DNA from: Blastocystis sp. Blastoise
Lineage: Eukaryota > Sar > Bigyra > Opalinata > Blastocystidae
Direction: 5' to 3'
Length of the DNA stretch: 64,000 nt
NCBI GenBank assembly: GCA_039096225.1
Contig: JBBPEB010000029.1
Coordinates: 372,001-436,000, forward strand
The notes under the pieces were generated by a model, which was given only the letters and a program-made list of their open reading frames with translations, made no database searches and was not told the origin of the DNA. This document shows positions 37,907-49,410 of this stretch, in pieces (position 1 is the first letter of the stretch; each line of letters begins with the position of its first letter). A program made the translations under genes and the position numbers.

Positions 37907-40459
37907 CTATAGATCTTCATAAGGAGAAAAGACAGCGTTATTTTCATAAGGATCAATAATTTCAACGGGAATATAAGGGCTTCTATAACGTGGAGTATTT
38001 AAATAATATTCACGGGAATCATTGAATTTTGACTGCTTATAAAAATCAACACTTTGATTCTTAGGAAGGGGAGAACTATATATATATATAGAATATATTA
38101 TACGATATAAATTGTTATTAATATATATATATATATATATATATATACAGGCGAGATTTGTTAGTAGAATATGTTTTTGTACATTTAGAAAGAGAGAAGG
38201 AAGGATGTAAATTCTTATAATACTGTTTATTCACATTATATTTAGCATCATAGCTATTTAAAAGATCATTAGAACACGTACTTTCTTGAGAATCTATTGG
38301 TTGAACATGATTGTGTCTCATAGCAGTAGTATTATAATTCACTTTTGGCTTATAAGTAGACGTATTTTCAGAAACTGAAGAGTTCGAATAATGACGTGTA
38401 GATACCACTATATATATATATATATATATAATGTATATTATATATAATGTATATTATATATATATACTGTTAGAAGAACATAAGACAGGAGTTGATGATG
38501 AACGATAACGACTTGGATCCGAAGATTCTATATATATACATAATAATGATATACATAAATATATTATACATAATAAATATTATATAATAAATATAAATAT
38601 AATATAATATAATATATATAATAAAAAAATAAATATAATAAATATAATAAATATAATATATACCTGTTTGACTAGTGTGTTTAGCTGACATACTCTTACG
38701 AATCGAAGGAATTGAGGGAGAAGGAGAAATAGAATGAGAAGACTGCACATTAGAAGGGAAAGATGCTATATATATATATATATATATATTAATATTCTTG
38801 AAAAAAATAGAATAAATAAATATATACAAGATTTAAGCAAGGATTCAAAAGGTTCAGTATTCCTATAGATTTAATAGAATAATAATAAATAGTATATATG
38901 TATATACAATGAATAAGAATTAGATTCTATAACGGATTCTGAGATGACATCTATATATATAATATAATATAATATAATATATATAATATAATATAATATA
39001 ATATAATATAATATAATATAATATAATATAATATAATATAATATAATATAATATAATATAATATAATATAATATAATATAATATAATATAATATAATATA
39101 ATATAATATAATATAATATAATATAATATAATATAATATAATATAATATAATATAATATAATATAATATAATATAATATAATATAATATAATATAATATA
39201 ATATAATATAATATAATATAATATAATATAATATAATATAATATAATAAAAGTAATATAATAAAAAATAATAAAATATAATATAATATAAATTATATTAA
39301 ATATAATATAATATAATATAATATAATAATAAAACAAATATCTATATATACTTTCAGGAGACAAACAATTGATATTATTAGATAGAGGATATCGTTTATA
39401 AACATCGGAAGTAGATAAAAAGCTGATGGGAGTTTTTGAAGAATAAAGTTCTTCTTCATCATTCGAATCATCTTCTATAGGAGTAATAGACATTGATTTT
39501 CCATCTTCAATAAAAGATTTTGGATATGATTTATTATTAAGAGAAACAGTAATAATAATATGTTCATGAGATTTAGATTCTTTATTCTGTAATAAATTTG
39601 TTGGAGTAACATTCTTTGAGGATAACTGACTAGAGGAATAACAACGATTTTCAACAGAAGTTGTATCTATACTCTCATATTTACTTGGACTTTTAGAATG
39701 AATAACAGTAATATTATTATTATTAATATTCTCAAGTGAAGTCATAGAAATATCATTAGAAATATCATTAGAAATATCATTAGAAATATCATTAGAAATA
39801 TCATTAGAAATATCATTAGAAATATCATTAGAAATATCATTAGAAATATCATTAGAAATATCATTAGAAATATCATTAGAAATATCATTAGAAATATCAT
39901 TAGAAATATCATTAGAAATATCATTTGAAACACCATTAGAAATATCTAATGAATTATCTACATTTGAGTCAGTATTATTAGATATAATATCCTTATCTGA
40001 TTGAATAGATTGATTTGATATTACTTGTGTTAAAGAAGATGATGGTAATATAGATTCATCATCTACAGTAACAGAGCAATCGGAGAGAGATTGTTTGTTT
40101 GATATAGAGGCAGTATTATCCTCTATACTAGTTACTTTATCTAAAGAATTTCGATGAAATAATGAATTCCAGAATTGTTTAAAGGGTACCCATTTCTTCT
40201 TCGACATAGCTTCAAAATCTTTTCGTTCTTCTCTATTGACGGACTCATCAGTATAAGGAGAACGAATCGATACAGAACTATATACTTTCGATCTGTAAGA
40301 ATCATTTCGAGAAAACATTCCATTATAATAATCATTATTTAAAGGTTTTCCAGTATAACTACGAAGTTTTTGAATTCGTTTACTATCAGATTTATATCGT
40401 TTTCCATCAGAAACGGTTGACACACTAGATCTTCGAGATAAGGAACCTTTAGGTTTCAT
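37907..40459 (-). CDS. Ser/Asn-rich low-complexity protein
   Basis: Not recognised. Starts MKPKGSLSRRSSVSTVSDG at 40459. The first exon runs to 39353, followed by at least six short exons (near 38953-38909, 38874-38828, 38766-38665, 38529-38468, 38409-38151, 38075-37907) joined by GT-AG, ending PYENNAVFSPYEDL-TAG. The N-terminus is basic and serine-rich with many RxxS sites. The middle has about fifteen tandem NDIS tetrapeptides. The rest is rich in Ser, Asn and Pro without predicted domains or membrane segments. Likely disordered; could be a cytoskeletal or signalling scaffold, but there is no evidence for a role. Exon boundaries between 38.1 and 39.0 kb are moderately certain. Confidence 0.6.
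38951..39330. repeat. (AATAT)n pentamer array in intron
   Basis: Roughly sixty copies of a 5-base unit, with an interrupted distal part after 39245, occupy the first intron of the Ser/Asn-rich gene. On either strand it stays open and mimics a repetitive Tyr/Ile protein. Confidence 0.9.
39747..39936. repeat. 12-base coding repeat encoding (NDIS)n
   Basis: About fifteen nearly identical copies of AAATATCATTAG (+ strand) in frame within exon 1 of the Ser/Asn-rich gene. The near-perfect DNA identity suggests recent slippage rather than protein-level selection alone. Confidence 0.9.
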
Positions 40460-40533
40460 AAAGAAAAGCTTTATTCGCTTAAATATACCTATACATTATT
40501 GTATTTAGAAAAAATGCTTTTAAAAACAAAATT

Positions 40534-41324
40534 TTAAAAAAAGTAAAAAATAAGAATAGATGAGTTTCTTTTATAGTAAAAAAAAAGAAAAGTATTTAAT
40601 TGAGAAATAAGCTTCATATCAAATAGCATACTAAGTTTTTCATTTTCGAAGACAAATGAACTATAACGATTTCTTCGAGACATTTGTTTTCCAGTACCTT
40701 TAATAACAGTATTAGATGGTTTGTTCACATTAGTAAGGTAAATCGAAGGTGTATGTGTATATTTAGCTGGTTTTCCTTCCTATAGAGCAAGATCGATAAA
40801 AATAGAGTATTTAAAGCATATAAGTAAATCAATTATTATTATAAGAAGATGAGATGATGCTGGAGTATATATAACACTGAAAATAGCATTATATATATAC
40901 TAAGACATTACATCGTTCTTTATAGTATTCTAACTCTCTTCTAAGACTTACAATTGTTTCCATACAAGATTCGCGCTCGAATCTCATATCATCATATTTT
41001 TGCCGGCATTCTGAGACTTCTTGAGTTAATCTATAATGAACGTTAGAAATAATCACAATAATGGAGTTATAATAGTATTAATACCTGTTCATTTTGAGTT
41101 TCAATAAATATATCTCAAAATCCTTGTCTTCAAGGCTTTCTAATAAATAAAAAAAATGTATGTATTTCCAAAGAATAAGGAATGCATAGAATAATAGGGT
41201 GAAAATTTCATCAATTACCATTGTCTTCGCCTGAGGTACTACTTGCATTTGATTGGCTAATAAAAAAATGGAAGAATTATGGGAAAAAGTACTTTGATTT
41301 GAGTTTCGCTGATGCATGCGTCAT
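40534..41324 (-). CDS. Small coiled-coil protein
   Basis: Five exons (41324-41293, 41256-41219, 41139-41085, 41030-40907, 40779-40534) give 164 residues, starting MTHASAKLKS. Residues 25-80 form one heptad coiled coil (ESLEDKDFEIYLLKLKMN, then RLTQEVSECRQKYDD). A basic stretch follows (KGTGKQMSRRNRYSS). The start at 41324 was chosen because it alone gives consistent phases through the coiled coil. The gene lies only 74 bases upstream of the Ser/Asn-rich gene on the same strand. No orthologue recognised. The last 20 residues are hydrophobic and of doubtful reality; a further intron may exist there. Confidence 0.55.
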
Positions 41325-42365
41325 ATCCAACAGCCAATTATCTTGCTCAGTTTCCTATAGTAGCAAGATTGTATGAATACATTTTTTAAAGAAATACAAG
41401 TTGTTTTTGACTGTTTTGCAAAGTTGATGATATCAATGCTTTGTCCTTAAGGTTATATTCCTTGTGGGAAGTGTAATCTTTATTTTTTGAATACATATAT
41501 TAAAAAGAAAAAGTGACTGAAAAAAAATAAAAGCTCAGGAGAAATGAATATTTAGAACGACAAATATTGTCATGAAGACTCTCCTATAATTGTGAATGTA
41601 TTGCTATAGTATAGAATAGATCGTGTTAGAAACGCAAATATATTTTTTCGGGCATTGACGTGTTTCAGATACTTTATAAAAACCCTATCAATACCAAGTT
41701 TAGATGAAACAATAGCATAAAATAGTACGACGAAGCTCACAAGTGTCATGAAGAAGTCAAAATCGAGAACTGAATGCAAAACGAGTGGTATCTGGAATTT
41801 TTTGACGAGGCAATTTTGATTGGTGATTTATAATGAAACTACCAATAGAATGAATGGATTATATCGTGACATCATCAATTCTATGGAAAATGTCTAACGA
41901 AGCTAAATAAACCTATCAACTTTATCTCCATTTATCTGATGTGATCTATTTCTTAGTTATGAAGATATAGCATCTCAGAATTGATGTATATCCCCTCTTG
42001 TCAGTTCTGAGTTTGTACTTTAAAATAATCTATATACTTTTATTATGATGGAAATAATATAAAATCACACATTCATTTCGTGTAAAAAAAATAAAATATA
42101 TGAAAGATAAATAAGTTTTTTACAAAGGTTTAAAATAACAAAAGAATGGAGTAAATAAAGAATATTAATAGAAAGGAAAGAAAAGATAAACACTTATGGA
42201 ATCGATATTAGACTATCAACAATAATAATAGATAATTGTGAATTATAAAAAATCACAGTGACTTACTTGACTTTTGAATGATATAGGGTTTCCTAAAAAG
42301 GAAATGGGAACTAACAACAGTTAAATAGAAAAAAGAATCTTTTAAAAATTCATATAATTTATAAA
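41325..42365. other. Spacer nuclease / coiled-coil gene, about 1 kb
   Basis: Lies between two minus-strand genes. An open frame of 69 codons at 41570-41779 has no features I trust. No RNA gene or mobile element seen. Confidence 0.45.
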
Positions 42366-43121
42366 TTATAATAAATACAGGATAGTTGCAATAAGGATAG
42401 CGACTCCAAAACATAAAACATATAAAATATATGTTGTAGAACTCTTATAGTTGTTGATTAACATAAGATTTTCTTTTGAATCTAAAGAATGACTTCTCAT
42501 GTTACCATGAGTAGAAGTAGTATCTATAGACTCAAAAGCATATTTTAATGTTTTACCTAGTCGAATACCAGACTTACATATTAAACGAACAGATTCCTTT
42601 TGTATATATAATAATTTCTCTTTTGAAATCGTCATATTTGGAGTCACACCTTATATAGTATTATGTTCATTATATTTATAGTATTATATTTAAAGTATTA
42701 TATTTATATTATTATGTTATTTATATTTATATTATTATGTTATTTATGTTTATATTATATATATAAAATATAAAATCTTCTATATATATATATATCCTTT
42801 ATAGACTTCAGGAGAGAGATCAAACGTTTCTCTTGCCCATAATTCAGGAGAAAATTGAAAGGGAATGGATTCATCCCTATATATATATATATATATATAT
42901 TAGTAAATTAATAAATTCAAAAATATATATTAATAAAATATTTTTTTTAATAAATGAAATAAAAATATAAAATAGTTATGGGAATATATATATATATAAA
43001 TCCTCATCTTTACAAGTATGTAATAAGTCTTTAGCAACATTCTTCAAGTAATCCACGTCTTCTTGGTTCTATATATATATATATAATAGAAGATAAGAAA
43101 GTGAATATATATAATAAATAG

Positions 43122-43164
<43 letters not shown>

Positions 43165-44218
43165 TTTGAGAGGGACTCGAAGCGATCTATAAATAGAGCC
43201 AGCTCGATCCCATATATAATGGTACGTCTCACGTGCCATAGGAATAACGTCTTCGTACGGAGAATGAATTGGAATATAATGAGCATCTATATGTATATAT
43301 ATATAATATATATAATTATTATAACTATTCATATATATATATATATATATACGATGAGATCCAACCAGTCCACATAATTCAGTTGTATAAAGAGTAGAGA
43401 TATGAACCTATATATATATATTATTATAAATAATAAAAAATAATAATATAAATATATAATAAAAACATATAATAAAATGATTATATATATATATATAAAC
43501 AGGACAGTGAACATCTCCTAAATAATGAATCAAAAAACGTGTATTAATTGCTTATATATATATAGAATATCAAAAAATAATATATATATAAAACAAAGAC
43601 AGGAATAACAAAATAAAATATATATATTTGCTAAATCCGTTTCATTTCTATATTCAGCTGGTCTTTTTAAATTATCCATGACTTTAAATAAGCATTCATA
43701 TAAAGCACGTATAATACTTTCAGCTTCATCTTCATAACCAGGAGTACAATCTCCGTGTAAAAAGATTTAATATATATACTCAATAATATATAAACAAAAA
43801 AATATGTTTTTTTAATTTTAAATAATAATAAATTATCCCAAAACCCATTCAATACTTAAATACACAAAAAAATTATTTTTATATATATATAAAATAACCA
43901 ATAAATCATATAAAAACATCCGACAATGTACTTCCAGCTTGTTCCATGCATCGGAGCTGTTTCTTTCCATGGATCTAAACGTTTTGCAGAGTCAGCCCAA
44001 CAAGCAGCATTCATTAATCCTTGATGGGTAGAATACAAAGGTAGTTTCTGAGATGCCTCACTAGAAATAATCTCGTTGATCATTTTCTCGATTTCTGGTC
44101 CTGCATAAAGAACACCAAATTCTGCAATAATCATATGAACAACATCGAACCATCCATATGCACTTTGTATTAACAACAAAAGGAATATCGCTACATATAT
44201 CGATTTCATATTGTTCAA
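42366..44218 (-). CDS. S1/P1-type nuclease, membrane-tethered
   Basis: Secreted zinc nuclease family that degrades single-stranded nucleic acids. A signal peptide (SIYVAIFLLLLIQSAYG) is cut before Trp, which in this family becomes a zinc ligand (WFDVVH). Further family motifs are CWADSAKR, MHGTSWKY and LIHYLGDVHCPVH. The usual later NLHxxWD-like ligand motif is not obvious, so activity is uncertain. The C-terminus has a hydrophobic helix (YILYVLCFGVAILIATILYLL), suggesting surface or luminal tethering. Eight exons (44218-43919, 43751-43631, 43550-43501, 43407-43353, 43286-43165, 43068-43004, 42876-42797, 42649-42366) sum to 358 codons in frame. Introns 3, 4 and 5 are GT-AG. Introns 1, 2, 6 and 7 are not; each is bordered by a short direct repeat (CGGA, AGCAA, GGAT, AAGG). 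Confidence 0.8.
42650..42796 (-). other. Non-GT intron 7 of nuclease, AAGG repeats
   Basis: Joins SPEVYK to GVTPNMT. Both borders carry AAGG; the donor side reads GATATATA and the acceptor side TATATAAG. Confidence 0.65.
42877..43003 (-). other. Non-GT intron 6 of nuclease, GGAT repeats
   Basis: Joins TCKDE to DESIPFQF. The insert begins GGATTTATAT, and the next exon after TATAG begins GGAT. Confidence 0.7.
43551..43630 (-). other. Non-GT intron 2 of nuclease, AGCAA repeats
   Basis: Joins NETDLA to INTRFLIHYLGD. Both borders read AGCAA; the interior starts ATATATAT and ends TATATA. Confidence 0.7.
43752..43918 (-). other. Non-GT-AG intron 1 of nuclease, CGGA repeats
   Basis: Joins KYIVG to DCTPGYEDE. 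The word CGGA occurs at both borders in the same codon phase. No AG lies between the last in-frame stop and the second exon in the needed phase. Confidence 0.6.
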
Positions 44219-44364
44219 ATGGTAAAATGAAAATAATTATATATTTTTCCTGAAACGGTCGCTTTTCTAAAATTTCCGAATGATTTATTTAGTTTAATTA
44301 CTTTCATTTGTATCATTTTTTATAAATCTCTTATTTTCATTTAAAAATCATTTTTAAAGGAAAG

Positions 44365-46077
44365 ATGTTCAGTCCAAAGTATTTAGAATATAAGAAAAAC
44401 GTTTCTCATGATTTATATAGACCATTAGTTCGATACCTTTCCATTATACCATCATTTGTAATTATTGCTTTGTTTATAACAATATTCATATCTTATTTTG
44501 ACAATATTTTGCTTCCTGATTATCAAAAAATCAACTTTTCCTGGAATATATCATCACTTCTATTCATTTTGAAACATATCCCATTCAACTTTTGTTTCTT
44601 TTTGAGTTTTTATTCCTATATCAAGTGCATTTTCACAAGTATATTTGTTTTTTTACAATTCATAACTTTATTAAACTATGTAATCTTCATAATATAGATC
44701 CGGGACGAGTAGATGAAGAAGTGAATCATGAATTATCAAAGAGATTACCTTCATCTTCTGTTGTTCGTCATTGTTTCTATTGTAATATCGATAAATTTCC
44801 TCGTATCCATCATTGTAGTGTTTGTAATGTATGTTTTTAATTCCATTTCTTTGTTTATAAGTACTTGTTTTGCATTTAGATGTGTGTAACGAATATGGAT
44901 CATCACTGTGTATGGCTCTGCAACTGTATTGGCCATTATAACAAGAAATTTTTCAATCTTTTTCTTTTTTATGCTACTCTTGGCAGTCTTTTCTTTTTTC
45001 TTTTTGCATCTCAAATTGTTTATCATCATTTCCAAAAAAGAGTGTATGGCGTTCTTCCTCCTATGCTTATGATTGGGTATGTGTTTATATATATATATAT
45101 TTCATCTATTTTTTTTTAATAAATCGTATTTTTAAGAAATAAATGTTTTTTTTTAAATATTGCTATTTTATTTATTATCTTAAAACATTTTATATATATT
45201 ATTCTATAATTGATATAGATATTCATATATATATATATTTGTTTTTAATTATCTATTTCTTTTTCTTTTCTTTTTGTCTTTATTCCTATATATATATAGT
45301 TTATGTTTAAGTATTTCATTCTGTTTAACTCTTATATTTTTTGGTGGGTTTCACATTTATTTAATTCTCAATAATATTACAACATTAGAAGTGAATACTT
45401 ATTTATTTTCACGGGAACGGGGTATTAATCCATATGATTTAGGATGGAAGAAAAACTGGTGTTTTATTATGGGAAAGAATCCTTGGCTAGTATATATATA
45501 TATATATATAGTTATATATTATTTTTTTATTTGTATGTTATATATTTTATTATTAATTATTAATTATAAAAGTATATTATTTACTTATTTTTTACTAATT
45601 ATTTTGAATTATATATTATATATATATATAATATATATAGTGGTTGTTACCCGTAGCAAATACGCCTCCATTTTCATGGGAATTACGTCATGATTTTGTT
45701 CCTTACGAATCGGATATAGAGCAACAGGATTCCTCTTTTTATGAAGAAGAAGAAGAAGCAGAAGAAGAAGAAAATAGTAATAATCATAGACAACACAATA
45801 TTGTATATATATATATATATATTTATTTATTCTTTTCATCTATTGATGTTATTCATTAATATTCATTTATTCTTTTATATGGATTGATTTCTTTAGTATT
45901 TTTTTTTTAATGATTATATATAATTATAATATGATATTATGACAATAGAATAACTATAAACAATTGCTATATATATTAATCATAAACATTATTATATAGG
46001 AATATAATATTCCTTTTCAATCAAATATCCTAAAATATTCAAATGAAGAATGTGCACGTCTTTTACCTCCTGTTTAA
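44365..46077 (+). CDS. DHHC-type protein S-palmitoyltransferase
   Basis: Integral membrane enzyme that attaches palmitate to cysteines of target proteins in Golgi or plasma membrane. Exons 44365-44638, 44698-44828, 44880-45076, 45300-45489, 45641-45802 and 46000-46077 give 343 residues, all GT-AG. Two N-terminal transmembrane helices are followed by NPGRV and the Cys-rich domain (HCFYCNIDKFPRIHHCSVCN, then the catalytic MDHHCVWLCNCIGHYN), two more helices, then the conserved NNITTLE (TTxE) motif. The cytosolic C-terminus is acidic (poly-Glu). Divergent from the nuclease gene across about 145 bases. Confidence 0.9.
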
Positions 46078-46616
46078 AGAATAATTTATTATTTTATTGT
46101 GTATTTTTATTTATTAATCTTTTCTTCTTCTTTAGATTTGATTTTTATGTTTTTCCATTATTATTATAAATTAATACATATATATTTTAAATTTCATATA
46201 TAATACTTTAGAATTATAATTATTATTATTGTATATTTTTAAAGGCTATATACAGATATATCAAAGTTCGTTATATAAACACTGTGATGCAGTTTTTATT
46301 TATTTTTTAATTTTTTTGTGTTTACATTTTTATTTATATTTTTTAAATATTTCTCATCATTATACAATTGTATCCTTTTATTTACTCAAATAATAAAAGT
46401 CATCTGCCATTTGTCATCTATTCTTTTAAAAATAATTTTTGATTGTTTCTTTTTTTTTCACTATAAGTTTATGTTATGTATATACATTTATACTATTATT
46501 CTTATCTCCAATTTACAAAATATCAATTAATAATAAATAAAATTCACTTTAAAGAACTGACTTTTTCTTACAACTTTTCTTTCTTATATTATTATTATTT
46601 ACTTACGTCAATTAAT
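46078..46616. promoter_or_regulatory. Spacer DHHC / TFIIS-like gene
   Basis: About 540 bases, T-rich on the + strand, with no exon recognised. Presumably carries the 3' end of the DHHC gene and the promoter of the next. Confidence 0.4.
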
Positions 46617-47834
46617 ATGTTGTGTCCTTTATGTAATGCAAAAGAAGCTTGTGTACAATGTTGTGGAATGAATTTTTGTGCATATGATTATTTTTGTTCT
46701 CAACATGTAGATCATCCTGAAAAAGCAATTATTATAGATCAACAGACTTACTCTAAAGACTTCCAACTTATGTCTAAATTAATGAGTAATTTAAAAGATC
46801 AAATTATTCATGAATTGAATAACGCTGAAGGAATAGAAGATAATACTATGGAATCAGGTTCCCAAAGACATACCATAAATGACTTAACTGGAACATATTC
46901 TGTTCCTGATCATCCTATGACTGAAGATGATCAAATTCATAATAAATCAGAAATACCATTAAAGAGTATTATTTATGAATTCTTTCTTATTATGTATAGA
47001 GTCTCAACAGTCTCAATTGGAAGATCTTGATTTGTCTATTCCAGAAAATATACGTAAAAAGGTATCTATCATATTATATAGATGATATAACACATATATA
47101 AATAGTTTTTGAATAATTTAAATGATTGTTTATATGACCGATATCAACAGATTTATGGAACCATTGATGAAATGCAATTGGCTTATATTCAAGATCTTGT
47201 TTTTTCAATCAGTGAAGAAATAGAAATGACGGCATTTGTTTTTTGTGGTGATTCAACGGATGATGATTATCGTTATTTAATGAGAAATCTTATATATAAT
47301 ATAGAAATCACACCCAAAATTGAATATATAAAACAAATAATTGAAAAAGTATGTTATTACATGTATAATGATATATAGAATTATTTAATTTATATTATTT
47401 ATTTATATGATGAATTATATATATATATATATAGAAATTGTCTCCACAAGAACTTATTCAAAAGGATCAATCTGATTGGGTAATTCAATCGTCTACAAAA
47501 CGACCACTTGAAGAAAATTTGGAGTATATATATATATATAATTAAATAATTAAATAATTAAATAATTAAATAATTAAATAATTAATATTCTATGAATTGT
47601 TCTATCCTAATAACATAATTATTATTAATAAATATTATTTTATATAGGAATAGAGGATATATAAAATTGGTAGCAACTTGTCCGAAATGTGGTCATGCTA
47701 CATATATGAAAGTATTAAGAGGAAATATATCTTCTGGAATGAAAGGTGAGATTTGGGGTAGTAAAGACATGCCTTCATTAGTTACAGAATATATATGTGA
47801 TCATTGTGATTATAGATTAGTACAAGAAGAATAA
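46617..47834 (+). CDS. B-box plus TFIIS-central-domain protein
   Basis: Probable transcription-elongation-related protein. Exons 46617-46965, 47000-47061, 47106-47348, 47435-47523 and 47648-47834 give 309 residues. Residues 1-40 form a B-box-like zinc module (CPLCNAKEACVQCCGMNFCA with CSQHVDHP). Residues 110-230 match the TFIIS central domain that docks on RNA polymerase II (IRKKFLNNLNDCLYDRY..., with EIEMTAFVF and YRYLMRNLIYNI). The C-terminus has a two-knuckle zinc ribbon (CPKCGHATY ... CDHCDYRL) that lacks the acidic Asp-Glu pair used by TFIIS for transcript cleavage. It may bind polymerase without stimulating cleavage, like the Bye1/PHF3 group. Introns are GT-AG. Confidence 0.75.
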
Positions 47835-47975
47835 ATAAGTAGTATTTATAGAGATTCTATTATGTAGTTGTATATACATTGTTGAATATATAAAATACTT
47901 AAAAACAAATACAATAGTCAATAGTAATGAAAACAATTAAATTAAAAAAAAAAGAATGTAAATTATATAAGTAGA

Positions 47976-48907
47976 TTATTGTTTAGTTATTTGTTTTTCT
48001 GTATTATTATTTCTCTCTTTCATTTTGGTCACCGCTAGTTCACATAATGACTTTAAATTCTTTTTTAGAAACTGTTCATATATAAAGAAATATTCTTCTC
48101 CTTTTATATCTATTAGTATAGTATTAAAGAAGTATATAAAAATGAAAAAAATAAAGTATAGTAATAAGGATATATATATTTGTAATAGAAAGTAGAATAT
48201 CGATAGATAATGGATCATCACTTGTGTTCTATATATATATATATATATAATGTGATTTTTAGATTAGTTTCAAATGATATTATGGATAATAATATTGTAT
48301 AAATGAATATATATATATACGATAATATAATCCAGTTGATAAACGATGTAATTATAAAGCAGTAGATCTACAGAAGAAGAAGTAGAATTGTTTGTTTCTG
48401 AAGTATATAAGAGAAGACATGATTCATAAATCACTGTACATAATAATTCCCTATATATATAAGTCAGTATGAATGAAATTTCAAGAAGAGCTATTAAAAT
48501 ATATATATATATATATAAATACTTTTCAAGTATAGATTCCAAAGAAGTCATGGAATAGTGTGCAATACGGTCAATGCATTTCTCACGAATGATTGGATCT
48601 TTGTCATGTGACTTGACAACTAAGATGGGGAGCATGGAAATAAAATCATTTTGCATTTCAATTAGTAATGAAATACATTCACGACGTATATTACTATATA
48701 TATAGTTATAAATATAGTTATATAATATTGTGACTCTATAGATCTATTCCATGTTAATGAATAAGGTATAAAAAATATATATATTCTCTTTGCATATATT
48801 ATGTATAGTTACATAGTTATATAGTTATATACACATCAGGTTCTCGTTGAATAACTTCTTCCATTAATTGACACACTCGTGTTCGCCATTTAGATATAGT
48901 ATCATTA

Positions 48908-48949
<42 letters not shown>

Positions 48950-49335
48950 TAATAAAAACTTTATAATAGAATTCGGATTATTATTAAGAAATAATATATA
49001 TATATATATACTACTAAGTTTAGTATTAATATTAATAATGGGAGCAACAGTCTGAAACGATATTTGTAGCGCTATATAATAATAATAATACGTATAATAA
49101 TAATAGTAAGTATAATAATAATATGTAGATATACATTCAGATATTACCCATCTGTTTTTATTCTGTATAGAAGAATGACTCCAGTTGTTTATATGTATTT
49201 TTTCATTCTCTTTTTCCTCTTGATAAACACGTTTCATAGGAATATCAAAAGAATGAATATTCCCGCGATTATCTTCAAAATTAGAATTTAGATGAGTATT
49301 TTCTATAGTATCCACAGGAGTAATAACTGATACCA

Positions 49336-49410
<75 letters not shown>

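Noticed and set aside
41570-41779. 69-codon minus-strand frame with hydrophobic stretch
   Set aside because: No phased neighbours, no recognisable motif and spacer-like composition. Could be a small gene, but I cannot support it.
43408-43500. Nuclease intron 3 as another repeat-bordered odd intron (GTT on both sides)
   Set aside because: It has a normal GTTTAT donor and TATATAG acceptor; the repeat is likely coincidence.
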